From JAHRVQ01 sp963976815 (GTDB lineage Bacteria; Pseudomonadota; Gammaproteobacteria; Pseudomonadales; Azotimanducaceae), in the NCBI GenBank assembly GCA_963976815.1, contig CAXBLU010000015.1, forward strand, positions 20,265 through 84,264: 64,000 bases of DNA, read 5' to 3'. The position numbers and the translations under genes were made by a program. Every line of letters starts with the position of its first letter. Position 1 is the stretch's first letter. Shown here piece after piece: positions 25,643-34,944 of the stretch. The notes under the pieces were generated by a model, which saw nothing but the letters and a program-made list of their open reading frames with translations, made no database searches and had not been told where the DNA came from.

Positions 25643-26107
25643 CTAGCTCTGACTCCCAGAAAATCCCATTTGCCGCCAGACTTCATAGACGAGTACAGCG
25701 GCAGAATTTGATAGATTTAGACTTCGGCTAGCCGCCTGCATAGGAATCCTCAACCTTTGTTCCGGCGGTAAAGCATCGAGCACTTCTGTTGGCAAACCTC
25801 TGGTCTCTGGACCAAACAATAGCAAATCCTCGGCATCAAACCTGGGTTCGGTATAGGACCGACTGCCCTTGGTTGTGATTGCGAAGACCCTGCCGGAGAT
25901 GACATCCAATAAGCTCTCAAGGTCTGGGTAGCGCTTAACCGCGGCCCATTCATGGTAATCGAGACCCGCGCGACGCAGCCGTTTATCGTCAAATTCAAAA
26001 CCTAGAGGTTCAACCAGATGCAAGCTAGCGCCTGTGTTTGCGCAGAGCCGAATGATATTGCCGGTGTTTGGCGGAATTTCTGGTTCAAACAAACCCACGT
26101 GAATCAT
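25643..26107 (-). CDS. trmL: tRNA (cytidine/uridine-34-2'-O)-methyltransferase TrmL
   Basis: A small SPOUT methyltransferase (about 154 residues) that 2'-O-methylates the wobble base of tRNA-Leu isoacceptors. Motifs FEPEIPPNTGNIIRLCANTG, LHLVEPLGFEFDDKRLRRAG, LLFGPETRGLP and RIPMQAASRSLNLSNSAAV form the knotted AdoMet site. I prefer the ATG at 26107, which has AGGA just upstream, to the ATG five codons earlier (26122). Convergent with secB. Confidence 0.93.
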   Translation of the reverse strand: MIHVGLFEPEIPPNTGNIIRLCANTGASLHLVEPLGFEFDDKRLRRAGLDYHEWAAVKRYPDLESLLDVISGRVFAITTKGSRSYTEPRFDAEDLLLFGPETRGLPTEVLDALPPEQRLRIPMQAASRSLNLSNSAAVLVYEVWRQMGFSGSQS

Positions 26108-26286
26108 TGTATTTCCTGACATTGCCGGTGACGCCTTTCGGGCTAAAACCTATTGGTGGTCTACACTTTTTGATAGGGCAAAGTTTATCACCCATAAAGG
26201 GCGGAATAGTGTGCCCATGTGTAACAAAGTGTATGAGCGAAGAACGAGTCTATAGCGAACGAATGTGCAGCTAAACGAGGTTTGGC

Positions 26287-27231
26287 GTGAGACAACTATT
26301 CAGAAAATCGGTACCTGGCACCCTGGGCTTGGAAGTTAGCCCGTTTGGGGTGGCAGCAGCGTATTTAAAGAAAAGCGAGGACGGTCAGCGTGATCTTGGT
26401 GAATGCCGATACTTCGAGGGCGGACCGGACCACTGCCGTATAGAAATAGATCGCTGGATGGCGGATTTGGGCATCCAGCGGGTGGATACCCAGGTTGTAT
26501 TACATCCGAGCATGTACTCGATTTATTTTGTGGATCGACCGGAGGTTGAACCTGCGGAACTTGCAGAGGCAGTTCGTTGGAAGGTCAAAGACCTTATCAA
26601 CACACCGATCAAAGATGTTGTGATAGATGTGTTTGCAGTTCCGGAAGATGCATACCGTGGTTCTCAAAAAAAAGTTTACGCCGTTGCCGCGAGTAAATCC
26701 GTATTAGAAGAAACCGTTGCACATTTACGCCAGGGGTCCGGAAACCTGCTGGGCATTTCGATTAGCGAACTGGCGGACCGGTCGTTACTCAATCGGCTGC
26801 ACGGTGATCGCGGTGGCGCAGCGCTACTTCGGCTTCGAAGTGCAAGCGGGACCATTAATCTGGTTGATGGCGGAGATCTTTATCTGACTCGCGGCATAGA
26901 TACCGGCGTTTCTGCGCTAGAGGCTGCGACAGAAAATAATCGTCAGGTAGTGATGGATGAACTACTCCTTGAAGTCCAAAGATGTCTTGATTTTTATGAG
27001 AGCCAGTTAGGTAAAGGCTCGATTCGAAAGATGATGGTTGCACCAACCCGGCTCAATCAAAACTTTTTTGATCAGCATTTACAGGGTCATCTGGACCTAA
27101 GTGTGCATCAGCTAGATCTGAACGACACCTTTGAATTTAAAACGCCGTTGTCCGGTGAGCAACAAAGTATTTGTTTTGCGGCTGTAGCTGCTGCCTGCGA
27201 TAGCAGTCTGAGCGAGGGTCGGGCGGCGTGA
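26287..27231 (+). CDS. mshI: MSHA biogenesis protein MshI, PilM-like
   Basis: First gene of the type IV pilus operon. The 314-residue protein has the actin-like fold of PilM/MshI: TLGLEVSPFGVAAAYLKKS at the start, VVLHPSMYSIYFVDRPEVEP in the middle, and MDELLLEVQRCLDFYESQLG near the C-terminus. It is expected to sit on the cytoplasmic face and connect the ATPase to the alignment complex. GTG start after CGAGG. It overlaps the next gene by GTGA, the usual sign of translational coupling. Confidence 0.85.
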   Translation: MRQLFRKSVPGTLGLEVSPFGVAAAYLKKSEDGQRDLGECRYFEGGPDHCRIEIDRWMADLGIQRVDTQVVLHPSMYSIYFVDRPEVEPAELAEAVRWKVKDLINTPIKDVVIDVFAVPEDAYRGSQKKVYAVAASKSVLEETVAHLRQGSGNLLGISISELADRSLLNRLHGDRGGAALLRLRSASGTINLVDGGDLYLTRGIDTGVSALEAATENNRQVVMDELLLEVQRCLDFYESQLGKGSIRKMMVAPTRLNQNFFDQHLQGHLDLSVHQLDLNDTFEFKTPLSGEQQSICFAAVAAACDSSLSEGRAA

Positions 27232-27842
27232 AACAACAGATAAATTTTTATACGCGATTAGTCCCCCCCCGCGCAGTACCAAAAACTCTAATTGGGATTT
27301 CGATTGCCTGTTCAATCACAGTGCTGGCTTATTTTGTGACAGCCGTGTATCTGCTCAATCAGCAGCAGAATATGGATGTCGCTGTTAAGGAGGCAGAGCA
27401 GAAAAATAACCAACTAAAAATTGAAATTGAAAATCGGCAAATGCTTGATGCAGCCGTTGATCTGCAATCCCTCGAGAAAACGTTAAAGAATTTGACGCAG
27501 CAAAGGGAAAGATTGGAGGTATTAATTACTGGTCTACAGGACCCTACGCTTAGCAAAGTGAACGGTTTTTCGGCAGCGATGACCGGCCTATCTAGACAAC
27601 ACGTCAAAGGCATAGCGGTACAAAAGTTCGAGTTGACCCACAGGGGACGACAATTTTCGATGGCAGGCCAACTGCAAAATCCGACTGCACTGCCAATCTA
27701 TATCTCAAAGCTTGGGTCCGAGGTGGCATTTCACAATATGACCTTCGAGCGGATCAATATTTTGGAAACCGATGGTGAACTGGATTTTGAAGTGATGTCT
27801 CTTGATTTTGCCAAGCTTGGTTTGGCGGGGAGCGGTTCATGA
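27228..27842 (+). CDS. PilN-like pilus alignment protein
   Basis: A 204-residue bitopic inner-membrane protein. The N-terminus QQINFYTRLV is the short cytoplasmic motif that PilN uses to bind PilM; a membrane helix (about residues 22-42) and periplasmic coiled coil follow (AVKEAEQKNNQLKIEIENR), then a small ferredoxin-like domain. It overlaps mshI by GTGA and the next gene by ATGA. In Vibrio the corresponding function is encoded by an extra mshI-type gene. Confidence 0.85.
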   Translation: MKQQINFYTRLVPPRAVPKTLIGISIACSITVLAYFVTAVYLLNQQQNMDVAVKEAEQKNNQLKIEIENRQMLDAAVDLQSLEKTLKNLTQQRERLEVLITGLQDPTLSKVNGFSAAMTGLSRQHVKGIAVQKFELTHRGRQFSMAGQLQNPTALPIYISKLGSEVAFHNMTFERINILETDGELDFEVMSLDFAKLGLAGSGS

Positions 27843-28513
27843 ACATCTCAGTTTACCTGGATCATCTCGAAGCTTTGTCTATTCGAGAGCGGTTTTTGAT
27901 TGGCGCCACGGCGGTAGGTCTGATTGTCACAATACTGCAGTTCTTTTTAGTTGATCCGATGTTTGAACGTCAGCAGCAATTAGCTGTTCAGCTAAAGGCC
28001 ATAAACACCAGTATTGAACGACAAACACAACAGTTGGAATTTGAGGCGCCCATGCAATCCCGTCAGAAGCTGCTTCTCGCTGAAATAAAGAATCTTGAGC
28101 ATCAGGTTATAGAAAAAAATGAAAGCCTGAATGACTATGCAGCAACCCTTGTTCCGGCCGACAAAATGCCAGCTCTACTGCAAGCATTATTGGATCGAGA
28201 ATCCGTTGATCTAGTGTCGCTGGTTAACCTGCCGCCTGTTGCGTTGATTGAGATGCCGTCGGGGGCTGAAGCAACTGAGCGAATTGCGGCTGAGGAAAAA
28301 GAGACTTCAAATTTCCAGCTGTATAGGCACGGTATTCAACTTGAGTTACGGGGTGACTTTCACACCTTGCGCCAGTACCTGGTCGCAATTGAGCTTCAGT
28401 CCTGGAAGTTAATTTGGCAATCGGTGCGATTCAGAGCTGAAAAAAACGGTTCGAATGTTATGGAGTTGCACTTACAAACGCTGAGCACGGATAGTGCCTG
28501 GCTTGGAGTATAA
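27839..28513 (+). CDS. mshJ: MSHA biogenesis protein MshJ, PilO/GspM-like
   Basis: A 224-residue protein with one N-terminal membrane span (FLIGATAVGLIVTILQFFLV), a coiled coil, and a periplasmic domain containing the segment ELRGDFHTLRQYLVAIELQSW conserved in PilO/GspM-type alignment proteins. Together with the PilN-like and MshI proteins it would form the inner-membrane platform linking motor and secretin. Overlaps the upstream gene by four bases and is two bases from mshL. Confidence 0.82.
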   Translation: MNISVYLDHLEALSIRERFLIGATAVGLIVTILQFFLVDPMFERQQQLAVQLKAINTSIERQTQQLEFEAPMQSRQKLLLAEIKNLEHQVIEKNESLNDYAATLVPADKMPALLQALLDRESVDLVSLVNLPPVALIEMPSGAEATERIAAEEKETSNFQLYRHGIQLELRGDFHTLRQYLVAIELQSWKLIWQSVRFRAEKNGSNVMELHLQTLSTDSAWLGV

Positions 28514-28515
28514 GA

Positions 28516-30123
28516 ATGAAAGGATTCAAGCTTAGTCGGCTACTTATGCTGCAAACGCTCTTGATTGGGATGGCTGGTTGCGCATCACCGGTACAACAGG
28601 CTGAATTTCTTGCGGATGTTGATGCGATACAACAGCAAATACTAGAAGGGCAAACACCGGTAACTGAGTTGCCCGTAGAAAACGCCTTGCCGGAGAAGTT
28701 AGAGGTTGCGCTGCCGCGGTTTGATGTCGCAGTGGAAACTACGCCTATTCACATGTTTCTGCCGGGATTGGTCACCGATAGTCCATACAATATTGTGGTG
28801 CATCCAGATGTTGTAGGTTCAGTCAGTATGAACTTAAACAACGTCACGGTTGTGGATGTGTTGGAGGTACTGCGGGATGTTTATCGCTTACATTTTGAAG
28901 TTGACGGTAACTTGATCCGGGTGATGCCCGACGTGATACAGACCGAAGTTTTCTCCCTGGACTATGTGTCAGTGATGCGTGAGGGCGTGTCTGATATGCG
29001 GGTTAGCGCTGGCAGTATTCGAGACGCCGGGTCACAGGGGAGTAACCAGAGCATTAATCAGAACAATGGCGAATCCACAAGCTCAAGCCAGGGTAGTAGT
29101 GAGATTGTTGGTTCCAGGGTTACGACGGAAAACACGGTAGATATGTGGGCCAACCTGAGATCCGCGATTGAATCTCTCACAGGAGGTGGTGAGGGACGGC
29201 AGGTAATTGTAATGGAGCAGGCTGGGGTGATTGTCGTTAAAGCATTGCGTAGTGAGCTCGCATCGGTGTCTAGGTTCCTGCGTACCTCAGAACTATCGTT
29301 GCAGCGCCAGGTGGTGTTGGAAGCCAAAATTCTTGAGGTTGTACTTTCCGAGAGGTTTGAGAGCGGTATTGATTGGCAGGCACTGGATTCCATCGGTGGT
29401 GCTAAAGGTGGCATTGTCTCACTTGGACTTGATGGCGGCAGCGTAGTTAATCCCGATGGTATTAGCGGAGTGTTTACTGCAGATATCGACCTTCAGGACT
29501 TTACCGCCATTATCAGCCAGCTTGAAAGTCAGGGTGAAGTTAAGGTTCTCTCTAGCCCTAGAATAGCAACGGTAAACAATCAAAAGGCGGTCATTAAAGT
29601 TGGTACCGACGAGTTTTTTGTCACCAATGTCACGAGCACCACGACAACGGGAACCAGTACCACAACAACCCCCAGCGTCACTCTGACGCCGTTCTTTTCT
29701 GGCATTGCCCTGGATGTTACACCGCAAATTAGCAGTGAAGGCGATGTTATTTTGCATATTCATCCAACCGTGAGTCAGGTGACTGATCAGAACAAGGTTG
29801 TCACCATTGGCGACGATACGGTAAGCCTGCCGCTAGCGCTGAGTACTATCCGGGAGAGCGATAGCATTGTTCGGGCGAAAAATCGTCAGGTCATTGTGAT
29901 TGGCGGTCTTATGCAAAACACAAGTCGTCGGTTAAAAGCCGGATTGCCAGGTGTTAGTCACTTACCCCTGGTCGGAAAAGGTTTTTCCCAGGCTCGAGAT
30001 TCGGTGGAACGTAGTGAGCTTGTGATTCTGGTGCGACCCATTGTCAGCGGGTTGGGTGACGAGCCGGTTGATGCCCTCGATAGCCTTCGACGTATTCGTG
30101 GTATGGAGATGCCGGGTGACTGA
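28516..30123 (+). CDS. mshL: Type IV pilus secretin MshL
   Basis: A 535-residue outer-membrane lipoprotein secretin through which the pilus emerges. Signal sequence with lipobox GMAGC; an N0/STN-type domain (NIVVHPDVVGSVSMNLNNVT); a Ser/Gln/Asn-rich linker (about residues 170-200); then the secretin core with QVVLEAKILEVVLSERFESG, VKVLSSPRIATVNNQKAVIK and the final NRQVIVIGGLMQNTSRRLK segment. A Thr-rich insertion near residue 375 is also present. It overlaps the MshE start by eight bases. Confidence 0.93.
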   Translation: MKGFKLSRLLMLQTLLIGMAGCASPVQQAEFLADVDAIQQQILEGQTPVTELPVENALPEKLEVALPRFDVAVETTPIHMFLPGLVTDSPYNIVVHPDVVGSVSMNLNNVTVVDVLEVLRDVYRLHFEVDGNLIRVMPDVIQTEVFSLDYVSVMREGVSDMRVSAGSIRDAGSQGSNQSINQNNGESTSSSQGSSEIVGSRVTTENTVDMWANLRSAIESLTGGGEGRQVIVMEQAGVIVVKALRSELASVSRFLRTSELSLQRQVVLEAKILEVVLSERFESGIDWQALDSIGGAKGGIVSLGLDGGSVVNPDGISGVFTADIDLQDFTAIISQLESQGEVKVLSSPRIATVNNQKAVIKVGTDEFFVTNVTSTTTTGTSTTTTPSVTLTPFFSGIALDVTPQISSEGDVILHIHPTVSQVTDQNKVVTIGDDTVSLPLALSTIRESDSIVRAKNRQVIVIGGLMQNTSRRLKAGLPGVSHLPLVGKGFSQARDSVERSELVILVRPIVSGLGDEPVDALDSLRRIRGMEMPGD

Positions 30124-31903
30124 AACCAAAAAAATTCGTATCGGCGATCTACTGGTTCAAGCAGGTGCGATCACCGAATTACAGTTGATGGATGCGCTCG
30201 CGGAACAAAAACAGAGTGGTCAACGTCTTGGTCGAGTGCTGACGGATCTAGGATTCGTGGATGAAGATCAGCTTCTGAATTTACTCTCGAAGCAGCTTTC
30301 GATTCCATTTGTTGATCTAAAAAAATTCGATTTTGATATTGCCCTTGTCAGGCGGCTTCCGGAAACCATGGCGCGACGATTCCGGGCAATTGTGCTTAAA
30401 GAAGAGGGCGATGGACTCCTAGTTGGAATGCTTGACCCCATGGACATTTTTGCCGTGGATGAATTGTCCCGGGCATTAAAGCGAAATGTGCAGCAGGCGG
30501 TGGTCCGGGAAGGTGAGCTACTCAGTGCACTTGATGTCATCTATAGGCGAACAGAAGAAATTGCTAGCTTTGCAGAGGAGCTTGAAGAGGAGTTAGGCGC
30601 TGAGGCGGAAGTGTTCGACATCGGCAGTCTTTCGACCGACGGTGAGGATGCGCCAGTGGTAAAGCTGCTTAGATCAATTTTTGAAGATGCCATTCAAATT
30701 CAAGCGTCGGACATCCATATTGAGCCCGGCGAGAACGAATTGCGCATCAGAAATCGGGTAGATGGCGTGTTACATGAACAGGTCATGAAAGAAAATCGCG
30801 TTGCCGCGGCACTCGTGCTGAGATTAAAACTGTTGTCTGGACTCAATATTGCCGAGAAGCGGCTGCCCCAGGATGGTCGCTTTAATATTAAAGTTAAAAA
30901 TCGAAACATTGATGTCCGTCTTTCTACCATGCCTTTGCAGTTTGGGGAGGCGGTTGTCATGAGATTGCTTGATCAATCAAATCAACTGACAGATCTCAGT
31001 AAGGTTGGCATGCCCCCGTTGATCCTGAGTGAGTTTCGTCGCGTGATTCATAAACCCCATGGGCTTGTCCTGGTGACGGGTCCAACAGGGAGTGGTAAGA
31101 CCACAACCTTGTATGGAGCCCTCGCGCATCTGAATACACCCGAGAGAAAAATCATAACGGCTGAGGACCCGGTTGAATATCGGTTGCCCAGAATCAACCA
31201 GGTTCAAATCAAAGGAGACATTGGTTTAGATTTCGCTAGTGTTCTGCGGGTTGCCCTGAGGCAGGACCCTGATGTGCTGTTGGTTGGTGAGATTCGGGAT
31301 GCGGAGTCTGCAGAGATTGCACTGCGTGCCTCCATGACCGGCCATCTGGTGTTTTCAACTTTACATACAAATGACGCGATGTCAGCTATCCATCGATTGG
31401 TTGATATGGGGGCTGAAAGTTATCTGGTCGCCTCTGCGCTAAAGGCAGTGCTAGCCCAGCGCCTGATTCGGAAAAACTGTACCCATTGTTTGTCCGACTA
31501 CGAACCTGAACCAGCAGAACTCGACTGGCTGTTTGAAAAGAGTCGGACGGGAAAATTAAAAGAGCGCCGTTTCAAAAAAGGCGCAGGCTGCTCCCGGTGT
31601 AATGAAACGGGCTTTAGCGGCCGAATAGGAATATTTGAATTATTGTTAATAGACGGGCCCATGAGTGCGGCGATTCGGGATCAGGATCATACAAGGTTTA
31701 CGATGCTGGCCCATAAGGACGGTGGATATCGGCCCCTTTATCAAAGCGCTCTGGATTATGCGCTGCAGGGTTTAACAACACTCGAAGAAGTAGGGCGGGT
31801 AGCGGAGCAAATGGAGGAGGTTGAATACGAGTCATCACAAATTCATGCGGCGCCCCAGGCGGCATCCAAAGTGTCGCCCGCGGTGTCTGAGCGTGCCTGG
31901 TGA
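30116..31903 (+). CDS. mshE: Pilus extension ATPase MshE with c-di-GMP-binding N-domain
   Basis: A 595-residue GspE/PilB-family ATPase. The N-terminal MshEN domain has two consecutive motifs, RIGDLLVQAGAITELQLMDA and RLGRVLTDLGFVDEDQLLNL, matching the RLGxx-LxxxLxxQ pattern that binds c-di-GMP. The motor has Walker A GPTGSGKTT, Walker B LLVGEIRDAESAE, the His box LVFSTLHTNDA and a zinc tetracysteine (CTHC and CSRC). Start GTG 30116 has GGAG upstream; an upstream reading to 30041 lies inside mshL. A C-terminal extension of about 30 residues is unmatched. Confidence 0.95.
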   Translation: MTETKKIRIGDLLVQAGAITELQLMDALAEQKQSGQRLGRVLTDLGFVDEDQLLNLLSKQLSIPFVDLKKFDFDIALVRRLPETMARRFRAIVLKEEGDGLLVGMLDPMDIFAVDELSRALKRNVQQAVVREGELLSALDVIYRRTEEIASFAEELEEELGAEAEVFDIGSLSTDGEDAPVVKLLRSIFEDAIQIQASDIHIEPGENELRIRNRVDGVLHEQVMKENRVAAALVLRLKLLSGLNIAEKRLPQDGRFNIKVKNRNIDVRLSTMPLQFGEAVVMRLLDQSNQLTDLSKVGMPPLILSEFRRVIHKPHGLVLVTGPTGSGKTTTLYGALAHLNTPERKIITAEDPVEYRLPRINQVQIKGDIGLDFASVLRVALRQDPDVLLVGEIRDAESAEIALRASMTGHLVFSTLHTNDAMSAIHRLVDMGAESYLVASALKAVLAQRLIRKNCTHCLSDYEPEPAELDWLFEKSRTGKLKERRFKKGAGCSRCNETGFSGRIGIFELLLIDGPMSAAIRDQDHTRFTMLAHKDGGYRPLYQSALDYALQGLTTLEEVGRVAEQMEEVEYESSQIHAAPQAASKVSPAVSERAW

Positions 31904-33120
31904 CCGCCTTTCGGTACACCTGCCGAAATCAGGGTGGCTCCATGGTTACCGGTACTCTAGAGGCCGCTAATGAGGAAAATGTCGCCAATGAACTGCTTGG
32001 GACGGGTCTGACGCCCATTTCGATCGAGTTTGCGACAACCTCCGAGAACCCATCGATCGACTGGCGAAGGTGGTTTGAGCCGAAAATTGAGCTTGAGGAC
32101 TTGATTCTTTTTAGTCGGCAAATGTTCAGTTTATCCAAGGCAGGTATTCCAATGATACGCGCCTTAACAGGCCTGTCGGAATCTACAGTGAACGTCACTT
32201 TACGCCGTGTGATTGAAGAAGTGCAAAGTGATCTTGAGGCTGGTCAGCCTCTATCCCAGGCGATGGCAAAACAAGAAAAGGTATTTTCGGATCTCTACAT
32301 TGCAATTATTCATGTGGGAGAAAATAGTGGTCGGCTGGATGAAGCGTTTGCGCAAATCGCAACCTACCTTGAGCTAGAGCGGGAAACGATTAAGCGCATA
32401 AAATCAGCGACTCGTTACCCAACCTTTGTACTAGTTGCGATGGGAATTGGCTTATTGATTATTAATGTTTTTGTGATTCCTGCCTTTTCAGGTGTCTTTG
32501 AAAAGCTGGGGGCGGATTTGCCCTGGCAAACTCAATTACTGGTTGGGTTCTCCAATTTTGTCGTGTCCTACTGGTATTTCCTGTTGTTTGTGGCGATTGG
32601 AATCGTGACCGGGGTTCGAACCTGGGTCGCTCGACCTGAAGGCCGGCTGCAATGGCATCGCTGGAAATTGAAACTACCGGTAATTGGTTCTCTGTTCGAG
32701 CGCATTCACCTCGGACGGTTTTGTCGATCCTTCTCGATGATACTGCGCTCTGGATTACCGATCATGCAGGGCCTACATATTGTCAGTCAGGCCCTTGGAA
32801 ATGATTACATGTCCGGGAAGATAAAGGGTATGCGGGGCCATATTGAACGTGGCGGGAGCTTTCTCCAGAGTGCTCATCAATCAAAGTTGTTCACGCCCCT
32901 TGTGTTGCAAATGATTAGCGTTGGAGAAGAAACCGGTGCGATGGACTCGATGCTCGCCGAAGCGGCGGAGTTTTATGAGCAAGAAGTTGATTATGAACTG
33001 AAGGGGCTAGCGGATGCCATTGAACCCATTTTGATTATTGGCATTGGTGCCATGATCCTGGTACTGGCTCTGGGTGTGTTCCTGCCACTTTGGGATCTAT
33101 CAAGTGCAGCGGCTAGATAG
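31900..33120 (+). CDS. mshG: Pilus platform protein MshG (GspF/PilC family)
   Basis: A 406-residue polytopic inner-membrane protein. Two GspF domains each end in a hydrophobic pair of helices, with LEDLILFSRQMFSLSKAGIP opening the first and FCRSFSMILRSGLPIMQGLH the second. The C-terminal PILIIGIGAMILVLALGVFLPL is the last membrane segment. It anchors the ATPase and feeds pilin subunits into the growing fibre. It overlaps mshE by GTGA. A 196-bp gap follows, with a T-rich stretch and no clear terminator hairpin, so a promoter may precede the pilin genes. Confidence 0.92.
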   Translation: MTAFRYTCRNQGGSMVTGTLEAANEENVANELLGTGLTPISIEFATTSENPSIDWRRWFEPKIELEDLILFSRQMFSLSKAGIPMIRALTGLSESTVNVTLRRVIEEVQSDLEAGQPLSQAMAKQEKVFSDLYIAIIHVGENSGRLDEAFAQIATYLELERETIKRIKSATRYPTFVLVAMGIGLLIINVFVIPAFSGVFEKLGADLPWQTQLLVGFSNFVVSYWYFLLFVAIGIVTGVRTWVARPEGRLQWHRWKLKLPVIGSLFERIHLGRFCRSFSMILRSGLPIMQGLHIVSQALGNDYMSGKIKGMRGHIERGGSFLQSAHQSKLFTPLVLQMISVGEETGAMDSMLAEAAEFYEQEVDYELKGLADAIEPILIIGIGAMILVLALGVFLPLWDLSSAAAR

Positions 33121-33316
33121 GCTTTTTTGTTAAAGGTTTGCTTAGCATAGAACCATGAATGTACTTTTTTGGTTTGTTTATTCGTATTCCTTCTACTGGT
33201 GAGCCTTCAGAAAGTTCAGTCTTAGCTAGACTAAAAGAAAGAGCACGTCGCTCGTTTGTTGGGTGGCTGGCTGGGAAATTTGGAACTCTATTTTGGCGTT
33301 CCTTTCGGAGGAAAAG

Positions 33317-33859
33317 ATGAAGAATCAATCAGGTTTCACCATCATCGAACTGGTGGTAGTCATTATTTTGCTCGGCATTATGGCGGCAACAGCGTTACCA
33401 CGATTTATGGATGTTACAGACGAAGCTCACAATTCTGTGGTTGAAGGGGTTTATGGAGGATTGCAGTCAGGTATGTCCCTATATCACGCTCAGTGGGTTG
33501 CTGAGGGTCAGCCGGATCCGAGTACTCAACTTACGGATTTCGGTAGCCTGAGGACAACGCCGGAAGGTTATCCCTACGGCACCGTAGACAACTCAGCGAC
33601 CGCTGATGATGTTGTGAATGATGCTGATTGTGCTGCGATATTTACCAACGTACTACAAGCTGGCGCTCCGTCTATTGCCGCGGTCGCAAACCTGGCGGGT
33701 GTCGTGGGTTCTACAACCGACTTTACGACCCACGAAAATAGTGATGACTGTTTGTATTACTACACTGCGGAAACCTCATCCGCCGGGGCAACGGTTGCGA
33801 CGTTAAGTTATGACTCGGAAACCGGGCAGATAACCCAGGCAACAGCGGCACTGCCATAA
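33317..33859 (+). CDS. Type IV prepilin, MshA/MshB-like major pilin candidate
   Basis: A 180-residue prepilin. MKNQSG leader, cleavage after Gly6, then FTIIELVVVIILLGIMAATA with Glu5 of the mature protein. Two cysteines (DADCAAIF and NSDDCLYYY) could form the C-terminal D-region disulfide. It follows a strong GGAGG ribosome binding site, consistent with high expression and a major subunit role. The frame reaches further upstream, but the leader and ribosome site fix the start here. Whether it is MshA or MshB cannot be decided. Confidence 0.88.
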   Translation: MKNQSGFTIIELVVVIILLGIMAATALPRFMDVTDEAHNSVVEGVYGGLQSGMSLYHAQWVAEGQPDPSTQLTDFGSLRTTPEGYPYGTVDNSATADDVVNDADCAAIFTNVLQAGAPSIAAVANLAGVVGSTTDFTTHENSDDCLYYYTAETSSAGATVATLSYDSETGQITQATAALP

Positions 33860-33917
33860 AGCAGGCATGTTGGTTCTCTAGGAAAAGTGCAGCGCCGGTT
33901 CTGGCGCGTTTGCCAGG

Positions 33918-34430
33918 ATGGTTGAGGTGAAAGATCGCGGATTTACAGTCATTGAGCTGGTGGTGTCGATTGCATTGTTGGCCATTGTTGCGGTTGGAAC
34001 TAGCAGCCGCTGGTTTTCTGCTGATGCTTTTTCTGCGGATACACTAAAATCTCAGTTACTGGCTGAGGCTCGCCTGGCCCAACGTACCGCTCTGTCTAAC
34101 AGTCAGGTAGTGGTGCATCTTGTGGTGTCTCAGTCCTCCAATAAATGGCGATACCAGATATTTATAGATAGTAGTGGCGCCACAACGTTGATGCGAGAGG
34201 TTCAGGCAGACGTCGATCGAGTTACTATCCAGGTCACGGGAGGCGTATCGACAACCCTTGTGCAGGGTGCTGATCTAGATCTGCAATATGATGACCTTGG
34301 CAATTTGTCCGGTGTTACCCTCGCAGGGGTTGCCGGTAACGTTGATAGCGGCCTGAGTTTCCTGCTTGCCGGCGACCGAACTTTTTGCATTTCTCCACTT
34401 GGATTTGCCCATGACGGCAGTTGCATTTAG
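33918..34430 (+). CDS. MshC-like minor prepilin
   Basis: A 170-residue prepilin-like protein: short charged leader VEVKDRG, cleavage before FTVIELVVSIALLAIVAVGT, mature Glu5 present. The body resembles GspH/FimT-type minor pilins (AEARLAQRTALSNSQVVVHL), with a Cys pair near the end (CISPLGFAHDGSC). In MSHA systems mshC directly follows the pilin genes, and this position agrees. Minor pilins prime assembly at the fibre tip. Confidence 0.82.
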   Translation: MVEVKDRGFTVIELVVSIALLAIVAVGTSSRWFSADAFSADTLKSQLLAEARLAQRTALSNSQVVVHLVVSQSSNKWRYQIFIDSSGATTLMREVQADVDRVTIQVTGGVSTTLVQGADLDLQYDDLGNLSGVTLAGVAGNVDSGLSFLLAGDRTFCISPLGFAHDGSCI

Positions 34431-34944
34431 ATTCAATTCTGGAGCCACCCTCGTTGAGTTGGTTATTGCGATTGCAATACTTGCGGTTGCGATTGTACCT
34501 CTGACTATGACCCTGTCCCATTCGGCGAGTCACAGTGCTGATTCGATGATTGAAGTGAAAGTCATTGAGTTAGGTCAGGCGTATATTGAAGAAATATTAA
34601 GTAAACGTTTCGATGAAACGACAACCCTGGGTGGGTCGCCGCCCTGTGCTCTGGCAACCATGCCCTGTGGTGCCATTGGACGAGAAGCCGGAGAAAGTCG
34701 CAGCACTTTTGATGACGTTGACGATTACGATGGCCTGAATGAACAGCCTCCGTTAGATTCTCTCGGCATACCGAGAGTCGGCTACGACCGGTTTAGTGTT
34801 TCAGTTTCTGTTGCTTATGCCTCTGCAGCAGAGGTTGCGAGCTACGGCCTCGATAGTACTGCTGACGCAAAAAAAATACAGGTCAGTGTTTCGCCCCCTT
34901 CAGGCACAACGGTGGTCTTTGATATTTATCGGGCCAACTTTTGA
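34411..34944 (+). CDS. MshD-like minor prepilin
   Basis: A 177-residue prepilin of the GspI/PilV type. Leader MTAVAFRFNSG, cleavage before Ala, then TLVELVIAIAILAVAIVPLT with Glu5. Mature +1 is Ala rather than Phe, which is tolerated. LGQAYIEEILSKRFDE after the helix is typical of MshD/PilV, and a Cys pair (PPCALATMPC) follows. ATG 34411 overlaps the end of the preceding gene by 20 bases; a longer frame to 34366 exists but is less plausible. Confidence 0.8.
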   Translation: MTAVAFRFNSGATLVELVIAIAILAVAIVPLTMTLSHSASHSADSMIEVKVIELGQAYIEEILSKRFDETTTLGGSPPCALATMPCGAIGREAGESRSTFDDVDDYDGLNEQPPLDSLGIPRVGYDRFSVSVSVAYASAAEVASYGLDSTADAKKIQVSVSPPSGTTVVFDIYRANF

